Below, piece after piece: positions 40,254 through 52,069 of a DNA stretch of 64,000 bases (its first letter is position 1; each line of letters opens with the position of its first letter). A program made the position numbers and the translations under genes. Below the pieces are notes generated by a model, which was given only the letters and a program-made list of their open reading frames with translations, searched no databases and had not been told where the DNA came from. The stretch covers positions 10,001 through 74,000 of the forward strand of contig JAPTMU010000279.1 in the NCBI GenBank assembly GCA_028583405.1. The letters run 5' to 3'. The DNA is from Pogonophryne albipinna. Its lineage: Eukaryota; Chordata; Actinopteri; Perciformes; Artedidraconidae.

Positions 40254-40633
40254 TTAAAGGTGGGGTATGTAATTCATTTCAGAAACACTTGTTGTTATAT
40301 TCCATGGAATGCTCTTAACGTCCCGATAGCAATGAATATCTGAAGTGCTTTGACAAAAAATCCATGAAGAAATGTCATCTGTGGAAGCCGTAGCGCTGTA
40401 AAAAGCACGACCAATCATCTAAGCCGGCCCGGCTAAAGTAACTGGATGGCCTACCTGCCTGTCAGCCTTCCATCTGGGCACACACTTATCTCATGCCCTC
40501 ATTGGTCATGTGCGCGTTCGTGTGTGTTGGAGGCGGGGCTCTGTAAGGAAGTGGCAGATTTTCTCCGGTTGTGTATTTTCAAATTCTAGCGCACTCGAGC
40601 TGGTTTCTCCAAAATGACCTACCCCACCTTTAA
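40254..40633 (+). mobile_element. TTAA element, family P, copy 1
   Basis: The ends are TTAAAGGTGGGGTATGTAAT and, inverted, TTAAAGGTGGGGTAGGTCAT. The body has CCATGGAATGCTCTTAACGT and GATGGCCTACCTGCCTGTCA. A second copy lies inverted at 57243-57628. Confidence 0.85.
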
Positions 40634-40798
40634 CTGTCAATTAATGGCCTCAGTTGAAGTCCATTATTTGTTTTGAGCTCTATTTCTCCTAAACCTGGCA
40701 GAGGCCACAACTTCAGGGGGGAATACAAGAGAAAGCGAACGAGAGAAAAAAGCTTAATTAGGCTAAAAATGACGGTAAATTGTAGCAGAGAGAGGCCT

Positions 40799-40880
40799 GC
40801 ACGCTGACTGTCTGCACGCTGACTGTCTGCACGCTGACTGTCTGCACGCTGACTGTCTGCATGCTGACTGTCTGCACGCT
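40799..40880 (+). repeat. 15-bp tandem repeat, 5-6 copies
   Basis: The unit TGCACGCTGACTGTC is repeated head to tail with one T-for-C change. Confidence 0.95.
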
Positions 40881-41680
40881 GCGGGGGTCGGCTGTATTGC
40901 AGAATAAGAAGAGGACAAAGATCTTAAGAAATGTTCTCACAAGGAGATTTCTCGGCACAGAGGACACTCATTTCAACTCAAATATCGCTTCACTTCAACA
41001 GTTATTTGTGATTATATGAGCCGCATGTGCCTTTAGTTTGAGGTTTGCCACTATCAGTCCCTATCAAGCCTGGATTAATGGACGCAGCAGTTTTAACTGG
41101 CTGAATGTGTGGGATTAAAGTAACGCTCAGTGTGGCAGAGCTGACGGTGCACAACAGAGACGGAGAGGAGCAACGGGGTGAAGGATTAAGTCGTTTCAAA
41201 TTTAATAGGATTTTTAAATCTCTTTCTCTTGAACGCAGAGACTTTGGCGGCTTCTCTTCTTTTCCCCTGGATTACCTCTAATGTTTTAAGAGAGCATCGT
41301 CCCTTTTGGGCAGACCTCACTTCCTGATGGCTGAAACACCAGGGAGTCACATGCAACTGTCACACCGGATGAATGCAGAGAAGGGTTGGTGCCAAAGTCT
41401 GATTTCTTACTTTAAAGATGAAACCCAGACAGTTGAATAAGAGGCCTTGGCACTTGTCAGGCAGCGGGTGTTTGTTCTGTAATGACTGTGAAAGAGATGC
41501 GGAGGCGAGAGCAACATGAACACAAAGCAGCAGCTGATCAGAGAGAGAGCCAGGAATATTCCTTATGTGTTGATGTGCAGGTAGGACTAGAACACGATGT
41601 GTGTCGGACAGATGGAAATAAACAACCAGAACAATACAAGCAATTGATTTGATTCCTTTCATTTAGGAGTGACACATTAT

Positions 41681-42064
41681 GATATACACCTGAACATCAT
41701 CAGGAGAGGACTCTTTAAAGTAGAGACACTACATACTGATAGACACCTGAACATCAGCAGGAGAGGACTCTTTAAAGTAGAGACACTACATACTGATATA
41801 CACCTGAACATCAGCAGGAGAGGACTCTTTAAAGTAGAGACACTACATACTGATAGACACCTGAACATCAGCAGGAGAGGACTCTTTAAAGTAGAGACAC
41901 TACATACTGATATACACCTGGACATCAGCAGGAGAGGACTCTTTAAAGTAGAGACACTACCTACTGATATACACCTGAACATCAGCAGGAGAGGACTCTT
42001 TAAAGTAGAGACACTACATACTGATATACACCTGAACATCAGCAGGAGAGGACTCTTTAAGTAA
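41681..42064 (+). repeat. 57-bp minisatellite, about 6.7 copies
   Basis: GTAGAGACACTACATACTGA recurs from 41720 to 42005 every 57 bp, and the last unit ends CTCTTTAA at 42061. It is the same unit as at 31.0 kb, but without the family N body in front. It stops 30 bp from the exon C donor. Confidence 0.96.
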
Positions 42065-42091
42065 CTGTTCCACACACTCACACACACTCAC

Positions 42092-43196
42092 CTGTACATG
42101 AAGGGGGCCACAGTGGCAGTGTTTGGATGGTTGTGCTGCTGTTGTTGAGGAAGTTGAACTACTCCGTTCCCTCCGAGCGCTCCTCCTCCAACTCCTCCTC
42201 CTCCCAGCATCCCAGTGGAACCAGAAAGTGCAGAGGTACTGGTGGAGGAGGTCAAACTGGTTCTTTTTGTCTCTGAGCCCCCGCTGGATCGCTGGATATA
42301 GAAACTCCCACCCTGCCCTCCTTTAGTCATCTTTCCTCTGTCGGCCTCTCCTCCTCTCAGGTTCCCACTGCTGTTTAACGCCGGACTCTGACTCTGCATT
42401 TGACTCTGAGGCTTGGCCGTCGTTGAGGTGGAGGAAGAGGAAGAGGAGGAAGGAGCTTTAAGTCCTGACTTGGGGATGCCGCTTGAAGAGTTGCCGCCAT
42501 CTTTCTTTGACGGCTTCCCTCCCTTGGGGATGAGACTGGCGATTTTGGAGTTCTTCTTGTTTCCGTCAGTGGGCGCCGACTCTTCTTTGGGCGAAGAACT
42601 GTCCTTAGAAGATTTCTGTCCAGATCTGCTGCTGCTTTTGTCCTCCCTGTCTTTGGACGATGCTCCTGTCCTGCCGCTATTATTGGCTTTAGAGGAGGAG
42701 GAGGAGGAGGAAGAAGGGGATGTTTTGCTTGGTGCAGTGATGGATGGAGATGGGGTTTTTGTTGATATCTGATTTGCTGTATAACTACTTCCACTGCTGC
42801 ACGCCAAATTCGTAAATCCGTCCTCACCGTACTCCGACAAATCGTCCTCCTCCTCAAGAGACATTTCCGCCACAGATGGAGACGCTCGAGACGCTGATCT
42901 GGGGTTAATCAAGCGAAACTTCTCCAACATTGACCTCTGATGATGCCCACCACCACCGCCTACTTTTGACCCATCATGGAGGGCTTCAGGGGCCTCAGAG
43001 GGGGAGAGCGTGGGGCTGGAGAGCATGGAGGAGGTGGCGCTGTGCTTCAGATTCATGGATTTGCTTCTCCAGGATTTGGTTGGCGAGGGAATGGAGGAGG
43101 AGATCAGCTGCTGACCGCTGAGGCTACTGGGAACCGAGCCGCCGCCAGAACAGCTCCCGTTCATCCCGCCCGGCAACGGGATCCCCCTCAACGCCT
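42092..43196 (-). CDS. nav3: nav3 exon C (1105 bp, Ser-rich, SxIP motifs)
   Basis: This is the largest nav3 exon here, coding about 368 residues. It starts after the acceptor CTGCTCCAG and ends at the donor TACAG|GTGAGT. Conserved NAV landmarks appear in order: SSIPSPTKSWRSKSMNLKHS, RSMLEKFRLINP, an acidic EEEDDLSEYGEDGF patch, NSKIASLIPKGGK, SSGIPKSGLK, and a Gln/His-rich end QQQQHNHPNTATVAPFMYR. SSIP and SGIP match the SxIP motif by which NAV proteins are known to bind EB proteins at growing microtubule ends. Long Ser and Gly runs are expanded relative to the mammalian proteins (inference). The 57-bp minisatellite fragment ends 30 bp past this exon's 5' splice site. Confidence 0.96.
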
Positions 43197-43978
43197 CTGG
43201 AGCAGGAGAGAAGAGAGGAACAGGTGATTCAAAACTACGATTCCATGGTTATTAGGAAGAGGGTACAACTGTTGGAAACTCTTATAGGGAGGACTCTGCA
43301 TGGGAGACTATTCACTACAATTTCTTTGAAACCACTGGTACCTGATGCTTTTGGGCATTAATGAACATCTTGCTGACAATTTCAGGACACAATCCAACAA
43401 AACCAGCTGGATAGAAAAACAAACAAAAGCCTCAACACTGACTGACTGAAACGTAGTGTCTACTGTATGTTCTGTTGTTTATTCTGTATCTGTTATACGC
43501 CTGTTCATGCCGGGAATGACATCCCTTCTCCTGAGATGTCTTCTACTTTCGTCCATGCCCACGTGTCTGTCCATCCTCAGGTAATCCCTGATAAATACTG
43601 GACCCATCAAACTGACATTGTTTTTGTTTATTTATGACAGTATGCTCATTTCTGGCAATTGCCTATGGCTTAAACCAAACCTTACCTTGTCAGTTGCCTG
43701 CCAAACGTTTCGTCTCAAACACTGACATCCATGGCGGAGATCTACAGTCTTTGTGTATGTGTGTCTATGCATGCAAATATTTGATATATTCAAGCATTCA
43801 AAAAAGAGTAAGAGTGCATGTGAGAAGTGTATCCATCAGTTAAATGGTATAATCTCCTCCAGCCTGTGTGAGGAATATTTGTGTCTGCAGATTCAAATGA
43901 ACGGACACTGATTTACTGGAAGGAGTTCACAGGTTGGGAAACTCAGATGAGTCATGAATACTGCAAGTCACCAATCAG

Positions 43979-43980
<2 letters not shown>

Positions 43981-44062
<82 letters not shown>
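43981..44062. repeat. (GT)n microsatellite
   Basis: Mostly uninterrupted GT, degenerating into GTAT and GTCT at the right. Confidence 0.96.
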
Positions 44063-44064
<2 letters not shown>

Positions 44065-44070
<6 letters not shown>

Positions 44071-44199
44071 CTGTGTGTGGCCATCTGAAAGTGATTAAGA
44101 CATGGGGAGCATCTTTTCCTGTGAGTTCATGTGTTTGACCCTCAGGGCAGGTTATCAATGTGAATCAAAGACGTTTCAAAACATGTGTGTGTGTGTGTG

Positions 44200-44267
<68 letters not shown>

Positions 44268-44345
44268 TGTGTGTGTCCACTCAATTAACCCCATCTTTAG
44301 AGATCCTGTCTGCTCCTCCTTGCCCAGCCCCAGAGGCTGTTTTTT
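44065..44345 (+). repeat. dispersed duplication of 9027-9272
   Basis: GGCCATCTGAAAGTGATTAA, CAGGGCAGGTTATCAATGTG and CCTTGCCCAGCCCCAGAGGC occur in the same order here and at 9030-9270. Each copy has its own TG expansion in the middle (44184-44278 here). It may be an unnamed interspersed repeat or a segmental copy. Confidence 0.85.
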
Positions 44346-44700
44346 TTTTTTTGCAGTGCCTAACACACTTTTCACCACATGCTGTTGCCATGGTAACATA
44401 CTCCTCTTCTTCTTCTCTTTTTTTTTTTCTCGCCTCAACGGCCAAGGATGACATGCAGTTTCTCCTGGGCGTTGGTGGACCCTTTGTGACACTCGCTGTG
44501 TGCAACTACAGATAGTATGACTATATGTTCATGTGCTTTGATAATTAGTTAATGATATACATAGTTATTGTTAATAACACTCACATTTAAAAAAAAAAAA
44601 AATGGGTTGTTGGGTCACTTCTAATATACTGTACACAGTGAACATTATCACAAAGACCCTTCTTATTTAACCTTATCTGAATTAAGCGGCCACATAAACA

Positions 44701-44703
<3 letters not shown>

Positions 44704-44785
<82 letters not shown>
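44704..44785. repeat. (GT)n microsatellite
   Basis: Uninterrupted GT. It is followed at 44793 by GATAAGATAAGATAGGTCTT, a reversed LINE tail running to about 45000. Confidence 0.96.
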
Positions 44786-44788
<3 letters not shown>

Positions 44789-44789
44789 T

Positions 44790-46194
44790 GACGATAAGAT
44801 AAGATAGGTCTTTATTTATCCCAAAGGAAATGTTTGTGCCAGAGTTACAACAATACAATAAACACAGCAGCATAATAATAAAACTGTACGGTAACAGTGC
44901 CGTAAAAAGAGCTAATTAAATAACTACAAAAAACATAGACGGTCAAAGAATTAATATAAAAACTGTACAGTGACAAGAATGATTGATTAGGGCCAAAGAA
45001 CGTAGTGGCAGAGAGTTTGCCTCCTCATCCTCATTCCTTTCAACGAGGAGAGCTATCACCAACGTCCTTTGGTCCAATTTAACAAACGTGCCCTTTTTGG
45101 TGCTTCAATTAATATCTGATAATCGTTAGTCGCATGGCAACAAGACAGCTTCTGTACTAATCCTGAAACAAAGTAACTCTAATGTGTTTACTTCACAAAT
45201 AAAGACCTCTTTGCTGAGTGTAACACAACTACATCTGTTCCTGTTTAATTCACAACATCTGCATTGAAACACAGCATTAATTCTCACTGTGATAGCCACC
45301 TGTCAATCATAAACTAGCCCCGCCCTAATCCATATGCTGCTTAAGCGTTGTTTTACGGTTAATGGTACCGTACATTTAAATGACGTTTTTTGTGAGGTTA
45401 TTAATCAAGACAGACGCACCAGAAACATATAACAAATACATGAGAAGTTCTTCTGTCAAGCCACTTCCTTTTATCCTCTTCAAAGCACAACATTGACTTT
45501 GTTTTAATCAAAATGATGGAATAAAAGATTAAAAACATGAGAAAGATAAATAAAGAAGATGGGGGGGAACATCCTGTGTCTCGGTTTCTGTTTCTGCCCG
45601 CAAGGTTTTGTCTGCATTGCTGACATTTACCCAATTGATTTTTATTTTCCTTTACTTTGGACCAAAACGCAGTTTCATCTCCCCTGCAGCGAGTCTTATC
45701 TCTGCCAAGTGAAGCTCGGTCTGCTGCAGCGTGAGGAGGACAAATGCACCCAAAAGAAACCTTGAAAAGAAACTGATCGACTGAAACATTTATGATGCGG
45801 TTTACTGAACAATAAACACATTTTAACACTTAAGCACAGGACTATTACATTCGGTTTCTCCATAGCATTTATCACAATTCTTGGACTGCCATTTCTGTCT
45901 CAATCAAAAAGTAAGTGAGTCAAATTGTAGGATTTAAAGCGAGGGAAAAGGAAAAGCTGCCTGACGATTTATTTGGTTAAAAGTACGACAATTCAGACAG
46001 AAATCTAAAAGCAAGTGGACGTCTTGAGTACAATTGTTGATTTGGTTTTTACTCCAACGTCTAAATGCATCTCTTCTTCACCTCCATCACGTCCTACTGA
46101 TCCTCCCTCAGCTCCACGGGCTGGAAAAATGCTTTGAAAGGGGCACTTTTATGCTTTTTGCCAGTAGTATATATGTGTATATGAGTATCTAGCT
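44790..46194. other. nav3 intron B-C with one LINE tail
   Basis: A reversed LINE tail lies at 44793-44990 (ATTTATCCCAAAGGAAATGT). The rest, including the 142-codon minus frame at 45401-45829, shows no recognisable protein and is treated as intron. Confidence 0.4.
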
Positions 46195-46726
46195 CAGGGT
46201 TGTCAAACTCAAGGCCCGGGGGCCAAATCCGGCCCGTGACTTCATTTTATGCGGCCCCACAAGAGCTTGCAAAGAATAATACGTTTACTATACGGTTACA
46301 TGCCGATTTACAGAAGCACGTTGCCCATACACTACATATCCCACAATGCATCTCAGATTTGACTTTTTTCTCAGAATTTGACTTTTTTTCTTCTAAATAT
46401 GCCTTTTTCCTTAGAATCGTTTTTGTAAATGTTACTTTTTTTTCAGATGTTAATTCATTTAAAAGAAATCACTTATTTTGACTTTTTTTCCAGAATGTGG
46501 CTTTTCTTTTTAAATCATTTTGTGACATTCTCACAGAAGAGACTTGCAATTATTTGCCCTAGACTTCTGCTTTCAGACGTAGTTAATTATGAAATTATTA
46601 CCCTATCCGATGAGGAATATAATGTAATATACTACAATATGATATATTTATTTTTATATAGTCTTAAAGTTACAACCGGCCATAATGCTGATGTGGCCCA
46701 CGATGAAATTGAGTTTGACACCGCTG
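46195..46726. mobile_element. hAT-type non-autonomous element with perfect 8-bp target duplication
   Basis: The ends are CAGGGTTGTCAAACTCAAGG and, inverted, CAGCGGTGTCAAACTCAATT. ATCTAGCT is duplicated exactly at 46187-46194 and 46727-46734. The 8-bp duplication and CAGNGNTG ends are diagnostic of hAT. No transposase frame is present. Confidence 0.92.
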
Positions 46727-47628
46727 ATCTAGCTACATACTTTAAAAGAAAAGTGCATTATATATTTCTATGTCTATTTTGAGATGTTTCTATTTTAGAA
46801 TTGTTTATTTCTAATCTTTTAATTTGTGGTTATGCCTTGTTTTGTTTTATGCTACTGCAACAAAACAAATGTCAAAATTGGGATTAACAAAGTACATCTT
46901 ATTTTTAGAGTAGCCCACCTATTATTAAATGTGTCACATATTCTAAATAGCAGCCGTTTTGGAGATGTTCTCTTGTACTTTTAAAAATGAGTAGGGACGA
47001 AATTGGCCATTCTCGTACCTGACGCCTGTGATTAATGCTATGTGAGCAGATAGCAAAAGGCTGTTGATTAACTATTTGTTGTGAATAGTCGATTAGGTGT
47101 TAAATAAACAGCCTTACGCCCTAACTCCTCTCACAAAGCGTAATGACTCTGATTAGCTGCATCATGCCAGAGTCAGCAGCTGCATGGATTTCCCCCTCCG
47201 GTCATTTCTAGTGTTTCAATAGAATCCGTTATATCTCTGTCAGAGGAACGATCTGGGGATGATTCAGCAGAGTGGAGAGAGAGAGTCTGTCTGAGTCAGC
47301 GCTGCCACCAAGTGGTCACCATCAACACCTACACACCATCCGAGCTTCAGGGAATGTTACAGTGTGTGTTGTATCATGCAGAGGAAGAATGTAATAAAGT
47401 GCATTTACTCAGGAATTGTACTTAATTGAATATTTGAGGCACCCACCGGTACTTGGGATTTTTCTCTACTGTTTGTGTGTCCTTTTAGATTAGATTTGAT
47501 AAGATCACAAATTGCGAAAAAAATGTGCGAAAGCAGAATGTAAATAAGAAATGGATAACATGAATAAGAATAAACAAAAATGTGTGTGCATGATTTAGAA
47601 AACACTATAAGAGAATAATCTACTCCTA

Positions 47629-47805
47629 AAACTCACCTCTTCAATCTGGCTTTTAATGTGTGATTGTTTTTGTATTATTTGACTTTAACTTTAACTATAT
47701 ATTTATTTGTTGTTCCTTTCTTTTCTTTTCACTATATCTGCAAAGCGTCTTTGAGCACCTGTAAAAGCGCTAACAAAATAAATCCATTATTATTATTATT
47801 AAAAA
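47629..47805 (+). mobile_element. LINE 3' end, same family as 13.5-14.1 kb
   Basis: AACTCACCTCTTCAATCTGG through TGTAAAAGCGCTAACAAA matches 13973-14130 almost base for base, with an ATT-repeat tail. Only the last few codons and the 3' UTR are kept. Confidence 0.85.
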
Positions 47806-48049
47806 GAGCTTTAAATAAAATATAAATATGATATATACATTAAAAAGTGTGCACTTCTCCACTACAAAGGGACATATTATACTTATTACTCCACTACATT
47901 CATCTTAAAAATGAAGATGTTAACATAAAAAATTACAAATTAAACGAGCCAACAGTTTATACTTTACTGAAGTAACATTTTAAAGCAGGACTTAGACTTT
48001 TGCTTTAACTGGTATTTTACTTCAGTGAAGGATCTGCAAACTTCTTCCA

Positions 48050-48480
48050 CCTTTTTTGTATTTACTTGCAAAAACTTCAAAACATTCTCTTGCACTATTT
48101 TATTCGTTTATTGGTTTTATGTCCTATATACTCAGGTTATGTTTTTCATTGCCATATCTACACTGTAGCTACTATGCACATGAAAATATAGCCTCTTGAA
48201 TTACCTTTGTAGTTTTGTAATTATCAATTGCACTGATAAATACATGTGCAATAACTTACTTTAACTGCCTTGACCGTGTTGTTCTTGTATTTGTATGGTA
48301 ATGTTTTGTAAGCATACTGTTCAATGTATCATAGGTCCAATTTATATATTATACATTAAACGTTTTTAGCTTGTATTGTCAAAATGATGCTTATACTGTC
48401 TGTTATGTGTGATTGCACCATCGGGAGTGCTTGGAATTTCGCCGTACTCTAGTGACAATAAACAAATCAATCCATCTATC
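48050..48480 (+). mobile_element. LINE-like 3' UTR
   Basis: AT-rich sequence ends TGGAATTTCGCCGTACTCTA, then GTGACAATAAACAAATCAAT and ATCTATC, which looks like a LINE tail. It abuts the exon B 3' flank. Confidence 0.45.
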
Positions 48481-48522
48481 TTTCACATCATGGTACAGAG
48501 ATCACAGATATGGCGTCCTCAC

Positions 48523-48665
48523 CTCTGTCGTTTCCGCTGGCATACTGCAGAGGTTTGCTCTTGTCGATGCTGTTGAAGCTCTGGCTGCGACGGTTGAGGT
48601 TGGAGGACCCCGAACTCCTGGAGGCCCCGCTGCCTGCAGCAGGAACTCTGGAGGGGCCCGGTAAT
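48523..48665 (-). CDS. nav3: nav3 exon B (143 bp)
   Basis: The exon starts after the acceptor TGTTTCAG and ends at the donor AGAG|GTGAGG. It encodes LPGPSRVPAAGSGAS, then SSNLNRRSQSFNSIDK, then KPLQYASGNDR. This is one of the most recognisable NAV3 segments: NAV2 has NNYDKSKP instead of NSIDK at this place. It is rich in Ser, Arg and Pro and probably lacks a fixed fold. The first base completes the Arg codon begun by exon A, and the last base (G) joins AG of exon C to give Glu. A LINE-like 3' tail ends about 45 bp downstream of the donor. Confidence 0.95.
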
Positions 48666-48802
48666 CTGAAACAGAGGGTGTGAGGATACATCAATTTAAG
48701 GACTATAAAAAGTCTACATGACAAAATGTATTGGCAAGAAACAATTGTTTTTTCTTCCGTGTGTTGTCTGCATCCACCTGAGATTTAACTTGACCTGCCT
48801 TT

Positions 48803-49122
48803 ACGGCCCATCCACACAGCGGCGTGCGTTGAAAGCTTCACCATTCACTTTGAATGGGGTGACGTCACTTTTCGCCAAACTGCATTGTGGGAACCGACGC
48901 GGAGCTTTGCTGGCGTGGCTCGCTGCAAAAGTTGAGCAATGTTCAACTTTTGAAGCCTCGGCAGAAGCGTCAGCCAATCGAATCATATGCCAGTACAAGC
49001 TCTAGCCAATCAAACCGCTGCTTCTGTGTCCGGGGCGAGAGATTTATGTGATTGGTTATTGGTCGAGTTTCAGACACGCCCGCTGGAAAGGTTCAACGCA
49101 CACCGCTGTGTGGACGGGCCGT
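48803..49122. mobile_element. 320-bp TIR miniature element
   Basis: The left end ACGGCCCATCCACACAGCGG and the inverted right end ACGGCCCGTCCACACAGCGG match over about 30 bp with two changes. The interior is GC-rich with TGACGTCACTTTTCGCC and no frame. Confidence 0.85.
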
Positions 49123-49688
49123 TAGAGCAGCTTTGCTTGTGGAGAAAGGCATTTTTTGTTGTAATTGTTCCTTTTCGGCAAACAATAATTATATAATTGA
49201 TCACTCTACAGTTGGTCCAAGTCCAAGGCAATGTCCTTAAATGTCTTGTTTGTCAAGAACCTACAAATATTCACTATTTCTTCATGAGAAATCACTTTAC
49301 GAATAATCCGTTATCAAAACAGTGAGTCCTTATTATTCTGTCAATCAACAAATTGGTTTATCATCTTAATGTGCAAATCAACTCAAAAATCCGCTTTCCA
49401 AAGGGCTCCATTTGGCACAGTTCTTAATTGTTTTGAATCCTACTTTTAGGACAGGAAAAACATAGGAAAAGTAGCATCACGTCAAAGTTGACAAACTCAT
49501 GCGGAGTTCCTCAAGGCTCCATCCTGGGGCCTCTTCTCTTTAACATCTACATGCTTCCACTTGCTCAGATAATGGAAAACAACAAAATAAATTACCATAG
49601 CTATACAGACGATGAATGTAAATAACCACTTCTCCAACTGCTCATTGAGTAACAAATGAATGATTGGATGTGTCAGAACTTTATTCAA

Positions 49689-50413
<725 letters not shown>

Positions 50414-51179
50414 ACAAAGATAAAAACTGAGGTAATAATTTTTGGACCTATAGAGTGGTGAATAAGATAATGACTCCGACCTGAATTTCACATTACTATC
50501 ACTTTAAGAATATGTCTAGGATTAAATAACCTTTGTCTCAACAGCAGCTCAGTGTCAGTGATGTAAGATGAAGTCTGAGAGCTTGAAGACAGTGTGTGTT
50601 CCCCTGTGTGTTGAGAAAGAACGAAGGAAGTGAACTATGAAGCTATGTGAGAGAATATAGATCGAAAAGTTTGATTCATGGCAGCTTGATTTATATACCT
50701 GAAGCCATTACTGGTGTAAAAGTAAAACATAAAAGTAGGAGAACATATAACGGCTCTTTATTCCTCCTACATGTTTACTCGTTTGTCTACCAAAGGCTGT
50801 TTTTATTCTCTCTACTCTCTTTCACACTTTTTTTCTCGACAGAGTCAAAGCCGTGAAGTGTCAAATATTGATTTGCCACGCTGCAGCTGGAGGATTTTCA
50901 CGACCCTCATGAGAACACTAAAATATCATAAATTATCTCATAAAAATCCTGTTGCTATCGTACAATAACTTTACATTGAAAATTGTATGCCCTTTTGCCA
51001 GATGCTTTCACCCATCTGTTTGTAAGTAAGTCAGATTTGGCAGCTGCCGCAAGGATCATAACAAGATTTACCACAACAATTTATATCCAACCGTTAATCT
51101 TTACTATTATGGTTTGATGTGATTTTTATGAACTGATTCCAGAGATTACATTTGATGCATTATTGTTTTATTATTCCTT

Positions 51180-51468
51180 CGCGTCGAAAGGAGCCAGTTG
51201 AGGTGGTTCGGGCACCTAGTAAGGATGCCACCTGGGCGCCTCCCTAGGGAGGTGTTCCAGGCACGTCCAGCTGGGAGGAGACCAAGGGGTAGACCGAGGA
51301 CCAGGTGGAGGGATTATATCTCTTGGCTGGCCTGGGAGCACCTTGGGACCCCCAGTCAGAGCTGGTTGATGTAGCCAGGGAAAAGAAAGTTTGGGGCTCT
51401 CTGCTGGAACTGCTACCCCCCGCGACCCGACCACGGATACGCGCGAGAAGATGGATGGATGTTTTATT
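51180..51468 (+). mobile_element. RTE-type LINE 3' end
   Basis: With small frame changes it encodes LRWFGHLVRMPPGRLPREVF, QARPAGRRPRGRPRTRWRDY and ISWLAWEHLG, the C-terminal block of fish RTE LINEs. It ends in AGATGGATGGATG, as usual for this group. Confidence 0.85.
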
Positions 51469-52069
51469 ATTCCATCATCCAAATCTTATTATTTTTGCTT
51501 GTTTGCATGCTGTTACTCGACTGCGTTAAAGCCACATTAAAGACAAACCTTGCAGCTGACAGAAAGAAGGGAACAAGGTGGGAGTAAAAGTAGAAAAACA
51601 GGCATTGAATGAAACCCTGAATGCATCAGAAAGGCCGTGGGTGTTTCCATTCATAGCCTGGTCTTTGTCAATATTAAGAGGGCAACAAAAACATTGAATT
51701 AAGTATAACATTTTCTGTCTCCCTGCCTGAAAGCTGTCGTAATGTCCTTTAACACAGATGATCGTTTTGTCATGCTGAAAATGTTGCTCGTATGCAGATG
51801 GAGGCCAGATGTCGAAGGGGAAATTCGTTGTCGAAGCTAAACTAGCTTCCATCGTGTCTTTAATTCCTCAACTAGTACTAACTAAATACACAGAAATTGA
51901 CATATAGCTTTGATTAAAAACGTGATTCCTTTGTCAAATCAAAATATCTCTGATGAGCTTTAACGTTAAACTCATCTTTTCTTTGATCCATTTTCATTTT
52001 TTTCTCGTACACTATCAAACACACCACACGAACAAATCATGTCAACTTTATTTTTGTCACACTGGCTCT

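Noticed and set aside
42088..43191. Assignment of the exons to nav1 or nav2
   Set aside because: SFNSIDK and YSKTAKQCLEEISG fit NAV3; NAV2 has SFNNYDKSKP, and NAV1 lacks the corresponding upstream exons.
45401..45829. 142-codon minus-strand frame in the nav3 B-C intron
   Set aside because: No known similarity and no suitable splice sites, and its C-terminal part is low-complexity hydrophobic.
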